Assembly: GCF_012641075.1 (NCBI RefSeq)
Contig: NZ_JAAXLJ010000004.1
Location: 62,001-126,000 of the forward strand
Length of the DNA: 64,000 nt
Source: Secundilactobacillus angelensis
GTDB lineage: Bacteria; Bacillota; Bacilli; Lactobacillales; Lactobacillaceae
Direction: 5' to 3'
Shown here: positions 8,636-17,252 of the stretch, one piece after another
Numbering within the stretch: position 1 is the stretch's first letter
Layout of the letters: each line of letters starts with the position of its first letter
Made by a program: the position numbers and the translations under genes
The notes under the pieces: model-generated
Seen by the model: only the letters and a program-made list of their open reading frames with translations
Told to the model about the DNA's origin: nothing
Database searches by the model: none

Positions 8636-8953
8636 CTATAATTCACCGTTTTCCGTCCATTCATATTGAACGTTGTCGGGATCTTTTTCAGGATCATAAT
8701 CAACATCTAGGTCGTAGCCCTTAAAGAACCAGAGGTCGTCTTCTTCGATATAGAATATGACCCCGTCCTTTTCTACTTTGACACCAAAGTTATGTGGCTG
8801 CAATTCTCTCGCTAAAGCAATTGAAAAGCCGTGATGAACTTTCGTGCGGCCATATAATTTACCATAAAAACGAATCGCTGCGCTTTGGTCCGGACCAACG
8901 TTCATTTCGTCTTCGAACCATTTTACTGCAGCATCGCTGATTTGTAGTTTCAT
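8636..8953 (-). CDS. HesB/IscA-like (YneR-type) protein lacking cysteines
   Basis: 105 residues, start ATG after AAGGAGG. The fold pattern (MKLQISDAAVKWFEDEM... IRFYGKLYG... GVIFYIEEDDLWFF) is that of the HesB-like YneR family common in lactic acid bacteria. True IscA/HesB scaffolds use three conserved cysteines; this protein has none, so iron-sulfur binding by the canonical route is excluded and its role is unknown. Single-gene unit. Confidence 0.8.
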   Translation of the reverse strand: MKLQISDAAVKWFEDEMNVGPDQSAAIRFYGKLYGRTKVHHGFSIALARELQPHNFGVKVEKDGVIFYIEEDDLWFFKGYDLDVDYDPEKDPDNVQYEWTENGEL

Positions 8954-9102
8954 TGAGATATCCTCCTTGGATAACCTGTTAAATGCATTTGATGTTCGTG
9001 TTATTCACACGTCAAGGATAATATACCATACCCACTCAGCAGTGTTAAAAAATATACTTGTGTTTTATTTAATTTGTGCACAATTTATATCTTCAATAAC
9101 TT

Positions 9103-9420
9103 TTAAGCAACCGGTACCAAGTGAATATGAGCGTGGAACACTTTTTGAAAGGCTGCTTTACCAACGTGACTGAACACTTGATATCCACGAGGGTGATACT
9201 GTTTATCCAAGTAAGCTTTTGCTTGATCCATCAAATCAGTCATGGCAATCTGAACGTCTCGTGGCGCATCAAAGAACGTAACGAAATGTTCTTTAGGCAC
9301 GATTAAAAAATGACCCGGTGCTACCGGATGGATATCAAAAAAGCCCTTGGCCAGGTCGTTCTCTAAAACAGCCGGCTTATTGCAAAAGACGCAGTTTTCA
9401 TCAATCATTGATACAATCAT
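9103..9420 (-). CDS. HIT family nucleotide-binding/hydrolase protein
   Basis: 105 residues. Histidine-triad motif HAHIHLVP near the C-terminus, plus GHFLIVPKEHF and an N-terminal ENCVFCNK segment, place it in the HIT superfamily (Hint/HinT-like phosphoramidase or dinucleotide hydrolase). The start could be the ATG at 9420 or the second ATG at 9408 (MIDENCVFC, closer to the usual family length). No operon partners. Confidence 0.9.
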   Translation of the reverse strand: MIVSMIDENCVFCNKPAVLENDLAKGFFDIHPVAPGHFLIVPKEHFVTFFDAPRDVQIAMTDLMDQAKAYLDKQYHPRGYQVFSHVGKAAFQKVFHAHIHLVPVA

Positions 9421-9488
9421 TCCCCACCTGAATTATTCACCTTCCATTGTAACACCAAGTTAGCTTTAATTTTCCTGAGTTAGATTAG

Positions 9489-9517
9489 TTGTAAAAGCGC
9501 TTTCATTAACGTACAAT
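9489..9517 (+). promoter_or_regulatory. Promoter with overlapping cre site for the acetoin reductase-type SDR
   Basis: -35 TTGTAA (9489-9494), 17-nt spacer, -10 TACAAT (9512-9517). The cre-like sequence TGTAAAAGCGCTTTCA at 9490-9505 covers the -35 box. In Firmicutes a cre over the -35 predicts repression by CcpA during growth on preferred sugars. Confidence 0.75.
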
Positions 9518-9560
9518 CTAAGAGTGTTGTAATTTAAAACCTTTAGGAGGATCATTAATC

Positions 9561-10337
9561 ATGACAAAAGTTGCAATGGTTACAGGCGCCGCACAGGGTA
9601 TTGGTGCTGAAGTGAGCTTACATTTAGCAAAAGCAGGCTTCGATATTGCTGTAGCTGATTTACCGGCACAAGAAGAGAAGGCAAAATCAGTTATTTCAGA
9701 TGTTGAAGCTGCTGGTCAAAAAGCAATTTTCGTTCCAGTCGACGTAACGGATCAGGAAGCTGTCTCAAAGGCAGTTGATCAAGCTGCTACCCAGTTAAAT
9801 GGCTTTGATGTCATGGTTAATAACGCCGGGGTTGCTAAAGTTGATAAGTTTGAAGATATCAAACCAGCTGACCTGGAATTCAGCTACAAGATCAACGTCT
9901 TCGGCGTGATTTATGGGATTCAGGCAGCTGCTAAAAAGTTCAAGGAATTGAACGTCCCCGGCCGGATCATTAACGCTTCTTCCATTGCTGGGATGCACGC
10001 TTTCCCTGTTTGGGCAACCTATTCTTCAACTAAGGCAGCTGTGATCAGCATCACTCAAGCAGCCGCTCTAGAGTTTGCCCCTGCTCACATTAACGTGAAC
10101 GCCTACGCACCAGGTGTCGTTGGTACCACTGGCATGTGGGATGAAATCGATGCTAAGATGTCAGAAATTAATGGCAAGCCGTTGGGACAAAACAAGAAGG
10201 ACTACGTGGGGACCATTCCGCTAGGCCGGACGGTTGAGCCAAATGATATTGCCAACATGGTCACCTTCTTAGCCAGTCCAGAAGCTGAATTCATCACTGG
10301 TCAAACTTACGCTGTTGACGGTGGTGGCCTGCTTTAG
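9561..10337 (+). CDS. SDR, acetoin/diacetyl reductase type
   Basis: 258 residues with TGAAQGIG at 8-15, NNAG at 87-90, S140 and Y154-SST-K158, plus the C-terminal VDGGGLL typical of the BudC/ButA acetoin (diacetyl) reductase group, which interconvert diacetyl, acetoin and 2,3-butanediol with NAD(H). AGGAGG precedes the ATG by 10 nt. The overlapping cre predicts carbon catabolite repression, consistent with an overflow or redox-balancing role. The exact substrate is inferred from family resemblance. Confidence 0.85.
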   Translation: MTKVAMVTGAAQGIGAEVSLHLAKAGFDIAVADLPAQEEKAKSVISDVEAAGQKAIFVPVDVTDQEAVSKAVDQAATQLNGFDVMVNNAGVAKVDKFEDIKPADLEFSYKINVFGVIYGIQAAAKKFKELNVPGRIINASSIAGMHAFPVWATYSSTKAAVISITQAAALEFAPAHINVNAYAPGVVGTTGMWDEIDAKMSEINGKPLGQNKKDYVGTIPLGRTVEPNDIANMVTFLASPEAEFITGQTYAVDGGGLL

Positions 10338-10360
10338 AATAATTTGTTAAATAAGCAATA

Positions 10361-10402
10361 AAAAGAGGCGTACCGAGAAATGATTTCTCGGTACGCCTCT
10401 TT
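10361..10402. terminator. Bidirectional terminator between SDR and S-layer gene 1
   Basis: AAAGAGGCGTACCGAGAAA / TTTCTCGGTACGCCTCTTT, a 19-bp perfect stem with a 3-nt loop, shared by the convergent genes. Confidence 0.92.
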
Positions 10403-10428
10403 AGATTCTACTGAAACTCATTTTAACA

Positions 10429-11661
10429 TTAGTAAGCAACGACTCTGTATGTGGCACGTACGTTAACGGTAGCACCATTATCGTTGGTAGTCGTTGCAGT
10501 GTCAGATGCACTGACGAACTGGTAGCTAGAACCAGAGTTGCTGATCAGGTTGGTCAAGTTAGCGTCCTGGATGATGTTTTGAACATCCTGAGCGGAAATC
10601 GTGTCACCAGCCTTAACCTGGAAGGCAGCCTTAGCACCCGAAGCGTCCAGCAGAGTTTGGTCAGCACTCTTCAAAGTGATTGCGTTACCCTGTTGGTCAA
10701 CCAAGTTAACCTTAATGGCCTTAGTGGTGTCAGTGGCAGCAGCCTTAACGTAGTAAACCAGGGTGTCGCCGTCCTTAGCAACTGCAGCGTTGTCCCTGTT
10801 AGCTAAGGAAGCAGAACCGCCGTTGTTGTTGTCGTAAGGAACGTAGCCTGAAGGCACGCCGTTGACGATGCTGTTCAAGTTAGCCGTGGTCGTAACATTG
10901 GTGTAGGTCGCACTCTTGTCGAATGGTACGGAACCAGTGCCGACTTCTTTGCCAGTATCCTTATCAACGTAGCTGATCTTTACTTGGTTACCTTCTGGTA
11001 CTTTGAGACCTAAGTTATAGATCCAGCCAGTGATGGATGGGTTCTGCTCATCCTTAACCTGGTAGTATACCCAGCCTTCACGGGTCTTAGTTTCAGCACC
11101 CGTAATGGTGAAGGTGTCTGTCGTATTGAACCCAGTGATCTTGTGAGCCTTGTATTGAGCGTACTTTGGATTATTCCAAAGAGTCCAATACGATGGCCGA
11201 GTCATGGTGTAGCCCGTAGTTACGGCAGGCATTGTAGCTGAACTGGTCGTTTGAGTGGAGGCAACCCCGCCACCAAACTGAGTCTTGTCTTTACCACCAT
11301 AAATCCAGCCACGGTATCTGCCATCGAAGGAGACTACCTTGTAGTAAACCGAGCCACGGTTAGTAGTGGCAATTGAATAAGCACGGAAGTAATCATTTGA
11401 CCTTGAAGAATTACCTAATCTGCCCATAGTTGAAGTTGACGCAACAACACGTGCACCAGCAGCGGTCCCGGCCTTAGTATACAAAGCATGGGTTCCATTT
11501 GGCACAACGTTACGGGTTTCTGGGGCCGTAGTAAGATACGAAGAGCTAGTAATATAAGCATATGATTTAGCATTAGCAGTTGTCGTCGCTAAGCCAGCTG
11601 CGCCAAGCATTGAAACAGCGGCTAAACCAACATACAAAGACTTTTTCAAACTAGATTTCAT
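10429..11661 (-). CDS. S-layer protein precursor 1 (SlpA/B-like)
   Basis: 410 residues from the ATG at 11661 (AAAGGAG, 10-nt spacing). The signal peptide MKSSLKKSLYVGLAAVSM... is of the L. brevis-type S-layer class, cleaved after NA (about 30). The N-terminal half has two wall-binding motifs, VYYKVVSFDGRYRGWIYGG and WVYYQVKDEQNPSITGWIY. The C-terminal half begins with a MucBP-like stretch (KISYVDKDTGKEVG) and is presumably the self-assembly/outer domain. It is a close paralogue of the gene at 60397-61629, same length, with very similar sequence throughout. No cysteine in the mature protein, as usual for S-layers. The promoter carries a near-perfect cre site, so expression should respond to CcpA. 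Confidence 0.88.
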   Translation of the reverse strand: MKSSLKKSLYVGLAAVSMLGAAGLATTTANAKSYAYITSSSYLTTAPETRNVVPNGTHALYTKAGTAAGARVVASTSTMGRLGNSSRSNDYFRAYSIATTNRGSVYYKVVSFDGRYRGWIYGGKDKTQFGGGVASTQTTSSATMPAVTTGYTMTRPSYWTLWNNPKYAQYKAHKITGFNTTDTFTITGAETKTREGWVYYQVKDEQNPSITGWIYNLGLKVPEGNQVKISYVDKDTGKEVGTGSVPFDKSATYTNVTTTANLNSIVNGVPSGYVPYDNNNGGSASLANRDNAAVAKDGDTLVYYVKAAATDTTKAIKVNLVDQQGNAITLKSADQTLLDASGAKAAFQVKAGDTISAQDVQNIIQDANLTNLISNSGSSYQFVSASDTATTTNDNGATVNVRATYRVVAY

Positions 11662-11700
11662 AAGCAATACACTCCTTTATAATTGAATCAATCCCTACTG

Positions 11701-11716
11701 CTAATCCCCTGATTAG
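11701..11716 (-). promoter_or_regulatory. Conserved hairpin in the S-layer gene 1 leader
   Basis: CTAATCCCCTGATTAG, a 6-bp inverted repeat with a 4-nt loop, between the -10 box and the ribosome-binding site. The identical 16-mer occurs at the same place upstream of S-layer gene 2 (61668-61683). It is either a 5' mRNA-stabilising hairpin or an operator. Confidence 0.6.
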
Positions 11717-11724
11717 CTACCTCT

Positions 11725-11748
11725 ATTTTACCATGTAAACCGCTTTCA
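11725..11748 (-). promoter_or_regulatory. S-layer gene 1 promoter (extended -10) and cre site
   Basis: On the minus strand TGG-TAAAAT forms an extended -10 (box at 11725-11730). TGAAAGCGGTTTACA at 11734-11748, directly upstream, fits the cre consensus closely. CcpA binding there would compete with RNA polymerase. Confidence 0.75.
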
Positions 11749-11815
11749 TAAGTTAAGCTATTGTTAAGATTTGTTGATGACATTAACAAACGTGACATGA
11801 GATTGAAATACAGTC

Positions 11816-12685
11816 TTATTTCAGCAAATAATGCTGCCTCAATTGGGCAATATTGGACTTTGATAACCCCAGTCCCTTGGTCAAATAACCCTGGATAGAC
11901 CCGTATCTTTTATCCGCAGCGTGATAGGCAGCATCCAGATAACTGCGCTTAACGATCAACGTGGCTTTTTTTCGGGCAAGGGCCTGTTTTGAAGCACCTT
12001 GATGTTTTAGGGCTGACAGCTGACCGTTGATTGATGCCTTATTATAGGTGTTCGAGGCTAAATAATCCTGATAGATCGTCTTTTGGGGAACACCCAGCGC
12101 AGTCAGGACCAACGCTGTTCCAAATCCCGTTCGGTCCTTGCCTTCGCTGCAGTGCCACAAAGTAGCCCGATTGCCGGGTGCCTTTAACAGTTGTAGAAAT
12201 AACTGCCGGTAAGCGTGCCGGGCTTGAGCCGTAGTCACAAACGACTGATACATCTTCACCATTGATTTCGTGCCGCTGACTGCTGCCACGCGGTTAACGC
12301 TGACCATGGTTTTGTCAGAAACCACCGGCTCCTTCAAAAGCTGCACCCCTGGAATTTTGGCATCTGGCGTACGCGCTATGACGGCTGGCGTACGCAGATC
12401 AACAACCGTTTGAAGGTGATATCGGTGTTCCAGCAACTGCTTATCCTTATGGGTCAAGCTTGCTAGTTTGGCTGAACGCAGCAGTAATCGCGGTTTGACC
12501 TTCTGTTTGGTTGACGTCTGATAGCCGCCAAGGTCTCGGACGTTACGAGCGCCCTGCAATTTAATTTGATGGCTGGCCTGCACGGTCTCTACCGATGAAA
12601 AAGGCTGCGGAGTTGGTATTCCCATGCCAAGTGCTAAGCCAAGCACAGCCAGCAGCCCGATCATTAATTTTTTGATACTTCTCAT
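11816..12685 (-). CDS. Secreted tyrosine-protein phosphatase
   Basis: 289 residues with a signal peptide (MRSIKKLMIGLLAVLGLALG...). Catalytic P-loop HCSEGKDRTG: C179 nucleophile, R185 phosphate-binding (CX5R), and D96 in VVDLRTP. NVRDLGGY near residue 48 is the usual N-terminal signature of this bacterial DSP/Tyr phosphatase family (Y_phosphatase3). Likely acts outside the membrane on phosphorylated proteins or other phosphoesters; natural substrate unknown. Followed by the S-layer gene but with its own ribosome-binding region. Confidence 0.88.
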   Translation of the reverse strand: MRSIKKLMIGLLAVLGLALGMGIPTPQPFSSVETVQASHQIKLQGARNVRDLGGYQTSTKQKVKPRLLLRSAKLASLTHKDKQLLEHRYHLQTVVDLRTPAVIARTPDAKIPGVQLLKEPVVSDKTMVSVNRVAAVSGTKSMVKMYQSFVTTAQARHAYRQLFLQLLKAPGNRATLWHCSEGKDRTGFGTALVLTALGVPQKTIYQDYLASNTYNKASINGQLSALKHQGASKQALARKKATLIVKRSYLDAAYHAADKRYGSIQGYLTKGLGLSKSNIAQLRQHYLLK

Positions 12686-12905
12686 GATTTACCCCTGTAT
12701 TTTCAATAATCCCGAATTGTAAAAAAAATTGGATTTCATCTGATATTATGCCACTCTTGGGGTGGTACATTCACGTTTTAAGCTTTCACCTATTTTTCTC
12801 TCTATTACATTCTCACCGCATCCGCCTGAGAATTCTCATACCATTGAACCGTTGGTTAGTGTAAAATTGTACAGACATAAAATTTTTACAAAGAATGTTT
12901 TACAT

Positions 12906-13781
12906 ATGAATCGTCAACGTGCCTTTTGGTTAATGTTTCTGGTCACAGCTTCGTGGGGGGCATCCTATATGTGGATGAAAATTGCGCTCATCAGTGTTGC
13001 ACCCCTGTTTCTGGTTGGCCTGCGCTTTACCGTGGCGTTTCTTGCCACACTCATTATTTTCGCGAGAATATTAAAACGCCCATCCCGCGGCGAAGCACTA
13101 GCCAGTTTTATCTTGGGAACACTTCTGTTTTGTGCTTTCACCTTTGTGATGATCAGCCTGCGGCACACGGCCGCTTCCACTGCCGGCTTTCTGCTGAGTA
13201 CTACTACCGTCTTCGTGGCGATCTTTGAAGCCGTGCTCAAAAAGCGGTTTCCCCGCTTAAGTACGATCATTACCACCGTTCTGGTGGTTCTGGGATTATA
13301 CTTACTTGTCGCTAACGGGGCCGGACTAAAGTTGGACTTCAACGCTTTGCTGTGCGTGATTTGTGCAGCAATCTATGCCGTTTATATCATGGCTTCTGAC
13401 ATTCTGGCAAAAAGGCAGCTCGTCACCTTTAGTGTCAGTATCTGGCAACTGGGAGTCGCCGGCGCGGAAGGCCTACTATTCGGTGGCTTCATGAACGGTA
13501 TCACACTACCGCAATCCGCTTCTCAGTGGGGCACCGTTTTAGCCCTTGGTTTGATCTGCAGTGCCTTTGGCTTTGTGGCGCAAACTCAGGTTCAAAACTA
13601 CTTGGCACCAAATACCGTCAGTTTGATCTATTCCTTGGAACCAATTTTCTCCGCCATTTTTGCTTACTTCACCCTTGGCGAAATCTTATCATCTCAACAG
13701 TACCTAGGTGCTGCCATCATGTTTCTCAGCGTGGTAGCTTCAGAAATCGTGAAGGCCCATTCGCCGCAGTCAGATAGCTAA
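12906..13781 (+). CDS. EamA/DMT-family transporter
   Basis: 291 residues from ATG 12906 (MNRQRAFWLMFL). About ten hydrophobic segments in two halves, each beginning with a pattern typical of EamA domains (TASWGASYMWMK; ...SLEPIFSAIFAYFTLGE at the end of the second). Drug/metabolite transporters of this size export or import amino acids and other small metabolites; substrate not inferable. The ribosome-binding site is weak. An in-frame extension upstream to 12762 contains no transporter sequence and is not included. Ends at a convergent terminator with the ABC exporter operon. Confidence 0.88.
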   Translation: MNRQRAFWLMFLVTASWGASYMWMKIALISVAPLFLVGLRFTVAFLATLIIFARILKRPSRGEALASFILGTLLFCAFTFVMISLRHTAASTAGFLLSTTTVFVAIFEAVLKKRFPRLSTIITTVLVVLGLYLLVANGAGLKLDFNALLCVICAAIYAVYIMASDILAKRQLVTFSVSIWQLGVAGAEGLLFGGFMNGITLPQSASQWGTVLALGLICSAFGFVAQTQVQNYLAPNTVSLIYSLEPIFSAIFAYFTLGEILSSQQYLGAAIMFLSVVASEIVKAHSPQSDS

Positions 13782-13792
13782 TTTAATCACGT

Positions 13793-13826
13793 AAAAGTGC
13801 CAGTTCATTATTGAACTGACACTTTT
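13793..13826. terminator. Bidirectional terminator
   Basis: AAAAGTGCCAGTTCA-TTAT-TGAACTGACACTTTT, serving the EamA gene and the convergent ABC permease gene. Confidence 0.88.
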
Positions 13827-13831
13827 ATTCT

Positions 13832-16402
13832 CTAGTTCTCTTTTAGTGCTTCTACCATATCCACGTGCTTGAGTTTCTGGTGTGTCACCCACATGACAAT
13901 CAATGTAAAGGCCACCATTAACAGCGTGGCCACGACGTACCCTGGCCAGCGAATGATCACCGGGAACACGACCTGAGAAGTGGTTGCCTGGTTCAGAATA
14001 AAACTCAGTAGCCCCCAACCAGCGCCATAACCCAAGATGATACCGAAGACCGTCAGCAAAATATTCTCCCGCGACACATACATGGTCACTTCATTATCAA
14101 AGAAACCCAGTACTTTCACAGTGGACAGCTCGCGGATCCGCTCCGAAATATTGATATTCGTCAGGTTATACAGAACGACAAACGACAAAACACCTGATAG
14201 TAAAATCATAATCAAAACGATCACGTTCATGGAACTGCTCATGGTTTTGATGGTAGTTTTTTGATCTGACGCAAAGCTGGTGCCAAGTGCCCCACCATGT
14301 TTCAGCAGTTGCCGTGCCAGCTGATTTTGCTGCTGACTAGACTGGCCGGTTAACTTGACGAACAGCGTATTCACTGTCGGTTTCTGATTAAACGCGTTGC
14401 GATAGGCCGCGGGACTCATGTATGCGAATACCCCCATATAATTAGGTGTCACTGCCGTTACCTTTAAATTGGCATGCTGCCCATTTGAAGCAGTGAAGCT
14501 TACCTGATCACCTGCTTTGACACCTAACTGGGAAGCAATTTTCTTGCAGATCACCACCCCGTTTGGATTTAGGGAATGACTCAGCGTGACGTATTTTTTG
14601 AACTGCTGCTGATTCTTTGGTGTCACCAGATTAACGTCGCCGATTTGATCAGCATTAGCTTTCACCTTACCAGTGGTTAAATTGACTTTGCTGGCGCCAC
14701 GATAATGGTCTGATTGATTCAGTACCTGCATTGTCTTTTGACTCTGATCATCATGAGCCAGCGACACGGTAGCTGAATAGTGGAAAATCTGGCCATACTG
14801 CTGCGTTGCAGTGGAACTGATCGAGTCATTCAGACCAAATCCGGTCAAAATCAGCGCGGTTCCGCCAGCAATCCCAATAATCGTCATCCACATCCGGCTT
14901 TTATACCGAAACAGATTCCGGTAAGACACCTTTTGATTAAAGCTCAACCGACGCCACAATGGTGCAATCCGTTCCATTAAAATGCGTTTTGCGGACTTCG
15001 GTGCCCGTGGCCGCATTAAGTCGGCGGGCTTTTCAGCTAACTCGCGCCGCACTACAATCACCGCAGCGCCTACCGTGGCTAACAGTGAAAAGGCCACTGC
15101 CAGTGCGATAACCGCCCACATCATCGGCACCGAAGTGTTTAACGGAATGGTCATGTGGTACATCGAAATCACTAACCGCGGTAACGTAACGTTACCAATT
15201 GCGCTGCCCAGAATGGCACCAATCAAGCCGGCCATTAAAGCATAGCTCAAATAGTTTCGGGCAATTGTCCACTTGGTATACCCCAGTGCTTTGAACGTCC
15301 CAATTTGCCGCCGGGCTTCCTCCACCATCCTTGTGATCGTAGTAAACGTGATCAGCGCCGCAATGAGGAAGAAGAAAACCGGAAAAACGTTGGCAATGGC
15401 GGCAATTCGATCCGAAGTATCACCAAACGACGTAAACCCAGGCAAGTCCTCGCGGGTCTGCCAGGTATAGGTAGTTCGGGTCTTGGCGGTAGCCTGTTGC
15501 AACGCTATGTTGAGCTTCTTTTGATTTTCAATTAGAGCTTTTTGTTGCTGCTGAAGCGTCCTTGAATTTCCGGTGACTTGTTTCATCTGTGCTAACTGCT
15601 TGCTAGCCTGAGTTAATTTTTGCTGCCGCGGCGCAAAGACCTGCTTCACGTTAGCTGATAGCTGCTGATTGCGCTCCTTCGCTCTTGGTTTGAAGGCTAT
15701 TTTCAGTGCCCGCACTTTCTTAGCCACCGCATTCTGATAGTCATGATTAAATGAGCTCATATCCTGCAATGATCTAAACCGAACGGATAGCATTGTCGCC
15801 GCGGGAAGCTTCAGCTGTTGCGGCTGCAAGTACGCAAAGTAGCGCACCGTCCCGTCACCAACGTTAGCCGAGCCGCGGGTGCTGTAGTCAATGTAGCGCG
15901 GTGAGTCAGCGAAACCGACGATTTGATAGGTTCTTTGCTTAAGGTTCGCCTGTTTGTTAAATCGATACGTATCACCTAGTCGATAACCATAGTCCTGCTT
16001 GGCCCGTTCATCCAGCACGATTTGATCCGCACCATGAGGCAAATGACCGCTGCGTATCTTCAGTTGATTCTGCTTTAAACTTTGCTGATAACCATAAAGA
16101 GCCACCACATCCTCATTCTTGCCACCGGTAACGTATTTGAACTTACTGATTTCCGCCCGCGCGCCGTTTACCTTCTCGGCCGTTGTAACGTCTTTTGGGG
16201 TAAAACCAGTGGTAGAAAATAACTGAACATCGCTTAAATGCTGCGTCTTCACCGTGGTATCCAAGGAGTCATTCAGACTGGGGCCAGCGGCTTTAACTCC
16301 CACGAAGATCAGCGCCCCTAAAAGGATGATCAGAATAATCGCGATAAACCGCCCTTTGTTGGCAGCAATCTCCCGCCACATATTTTTTGTCATTGGCTTC
16401 AT
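13832..16402 (-). CDS. ABC transporter permease, FtsX/MacB type
   Basis: 856 residues from ATG 16402; GTG codons at 16411/16414 overlap the stop of the upstream ATPase gene and are alternatives. Architecture: one N-terminal membrane helix (about 15-38), a large extracytoplasmic domain with coiled-coil stretches rich in K, Q and N (to about 320), three helices with the FtsX pattern (ARRQIGTFKALGYT), then a second helix-domain-FtsX unit ending in IRELSTVKVLGF and three helices. Works with the adjacent ATPase as an exporter or mechanotransducer of peptides, lipids or antimicrobials; substrate unknown. Confidence 0.9.
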   Translation of the reverse strand: MKPMTKNMWREIAANKGRFIAIILIILLGALIFVGVKAAGPSLNDSLDTTVKTQHLSDVQLFSTTGFTPKDVTTAEKVNGARAEISKFKYVTGGKNEDVVALYGYQQSLKQNQLKIRSGHLPHGADQIVLDERAKQDYGYRLGDTYRFNKQANLKQRTYQIVGFADSPRYIDYSTRGSANVGDGTVRYFAYLQPQQLKLPAATMLSVRFRSLQDMSSFNHDYQNAVAKKVRALKIAFKPRAKERNQQLSANVKQVFAPRQQKLTQASKQLAQMKQVTGNSRTLQQQQKALIENQKKLNIALQQATAKTRTTYTWQTREDLPGFTSFGDTSDRIAAIANVFPVFFFLIAALITFTTITRMVEEARRQIGTFKALGYTKWTIARNYLSYALMAGLIGAILGSAIGNVTLPRLVISMYHMTIPLNTSVPMMWAVIALAVAFSLLATVGAAVIVVRRELAEKPADLMRPRAPKSAKRILMERIAPLWRRLSFNQKVSYRNLFRYKSRMWMTIIGIAGGTALILTGFGLNDSISSTATQQYGQIFHYSATVSLAHDDQSQKTMQVLNQSDHYRGASKVNLTTGKVKANADQIGDVNLVTPKNQQQFKKYVTLSHSLNPNGVVICKKIASQLGVKAGDQVSFTASNGQHANLKVTAVTPNYMGVFAYMSPAAYRNAFNQKPTVNTLFVKLTGQSSQQQNQLARQLLKHGGALGTSFASDQKTTIKTMSSSMNVIVLIMILLSGVLSFVVLYNLTNINISERIRELSTVKVLGFFDNEVTMYVSRENILLTVFGIILGYGAGWGLLSFILNQATTSQVVFPVIIRWPGYVVATLLMVAFTLIVMWVTHQKLKHVDMVEALKEN

Positions 16403-16407
16403 GTCAA

Positions 16408-17109
16408 TCACCACTCAATCTGCTCAACGGGAACTGGCGCTGGATTATCTTCTACGGAGCGCACCTGGGCATCATTGATGTGAATCACCCGGTCAGCCAT
16501 TTTCGCAATCGCCGCGTTATGGGTAATGATGACCACGGTTTTGTCGTCGCGCTGACTGGCCGTTTGAAGCAGACTCAAAACTTGCTTACCGGTCTGATAG
16601 TCCAGTGCACCAGTGGGTTCATCGCACAATAATAGTTTGGGATTCTTAGCTAATGCCCGGGCAATGGCCACTCGCTGCTGCTCCCCACCGGAGAGTTGGG
16701 AAGGAAAGTTATCTAGCCGATTACCCAATCCCACTTCGCGAAGAGTTTCTTCCGCATCTAAAGCGTCGTCCACAATTGAATTAGCCAGCTCCACGTTTTC
16801 CTTGGTCGTCAGATTCGGTATCAGGTTATAAAATTGAAAAACAAACCCAACATCGCTACGACGGTATGCTGTTAACTGACGATCATTGAATTTAGCAATG
16901 TCCACGCCGTCAATCAACACTGAGCCGCTAGTGGGTGTATCCATGCCGCCTAAAATATTCAGTACCGTTGATTTACCGGCACCACTAGGGCCTAAGATCA
17001 CCGTTAACTGCCCTTGCTCACAGGTAAAGTTCAATTGGTTGTTGGCGATAATTTTAGTTTCGCCCATTTGATAAATTTTCGATTCGTTTTGCACTTCGAT
17101 GTAACTCAT
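16408..17109 (-). CDS. ABC transporter ATPase, LolD/MacB type
   Basis: 233 residues from the ATG at 17109 ([16 protein letters not shown]). Walker [10 protein letters not shown] 40-48, signature LSGGEQQ 139-145, Walker B LLLCDEP 159-165, H-loop ITHN. The MacB/LolD subfamily couples to FtsX-type permeases, which is exactly the downstream gene, separated by only 5 nt. Together they form a two-gene ABC system on one transcript. Confidence 0.93.
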   Translation of the reverse strand: MSYIEVQNESKIYQMGETKIIANNQLNFTCEQGQLTVILGPSGAGKSTVLNILGGMDTPTSGSVLIDGVDIAKFNDRQLTAYRRSDVGFVFQFYNLIPNLTTKENVELANSIVDDALDAEETLREVGLGNRLDNFPSQLSGGEQQRVAIARALAKNPKLLLCDEPTGALDYQTGKQVLSLLQTASQRDDKTVVIITHNAAIAKMADRVIHINDAQVRSVEDNPAPVPVEQIEW

Positions 17110-17185
17110 ACGCAGCCACCCCATTTAATTCTTCTACTATTGAGTATCTCTTGACTGGAGTAAAAATTCAAGTTGGATTTTTACG

Positions 17186-17225
17186 AAAAAAAAGCACCGA
17201 CCCATTTCTGAGTCGGTGCTTTTTC
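17186..17225 (-). terminator. Terminator of the phosphoketolase gene
   Basis: AAAGCACCGAC pairs with GTCGGTGCTTTTT. Minus-strand T/A tracts on both sides make it usable in either direction. Confidence 0.85.
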
Positions 17226-17252
17226 AAATGTTCATGTGATCTGTTGAAGAAA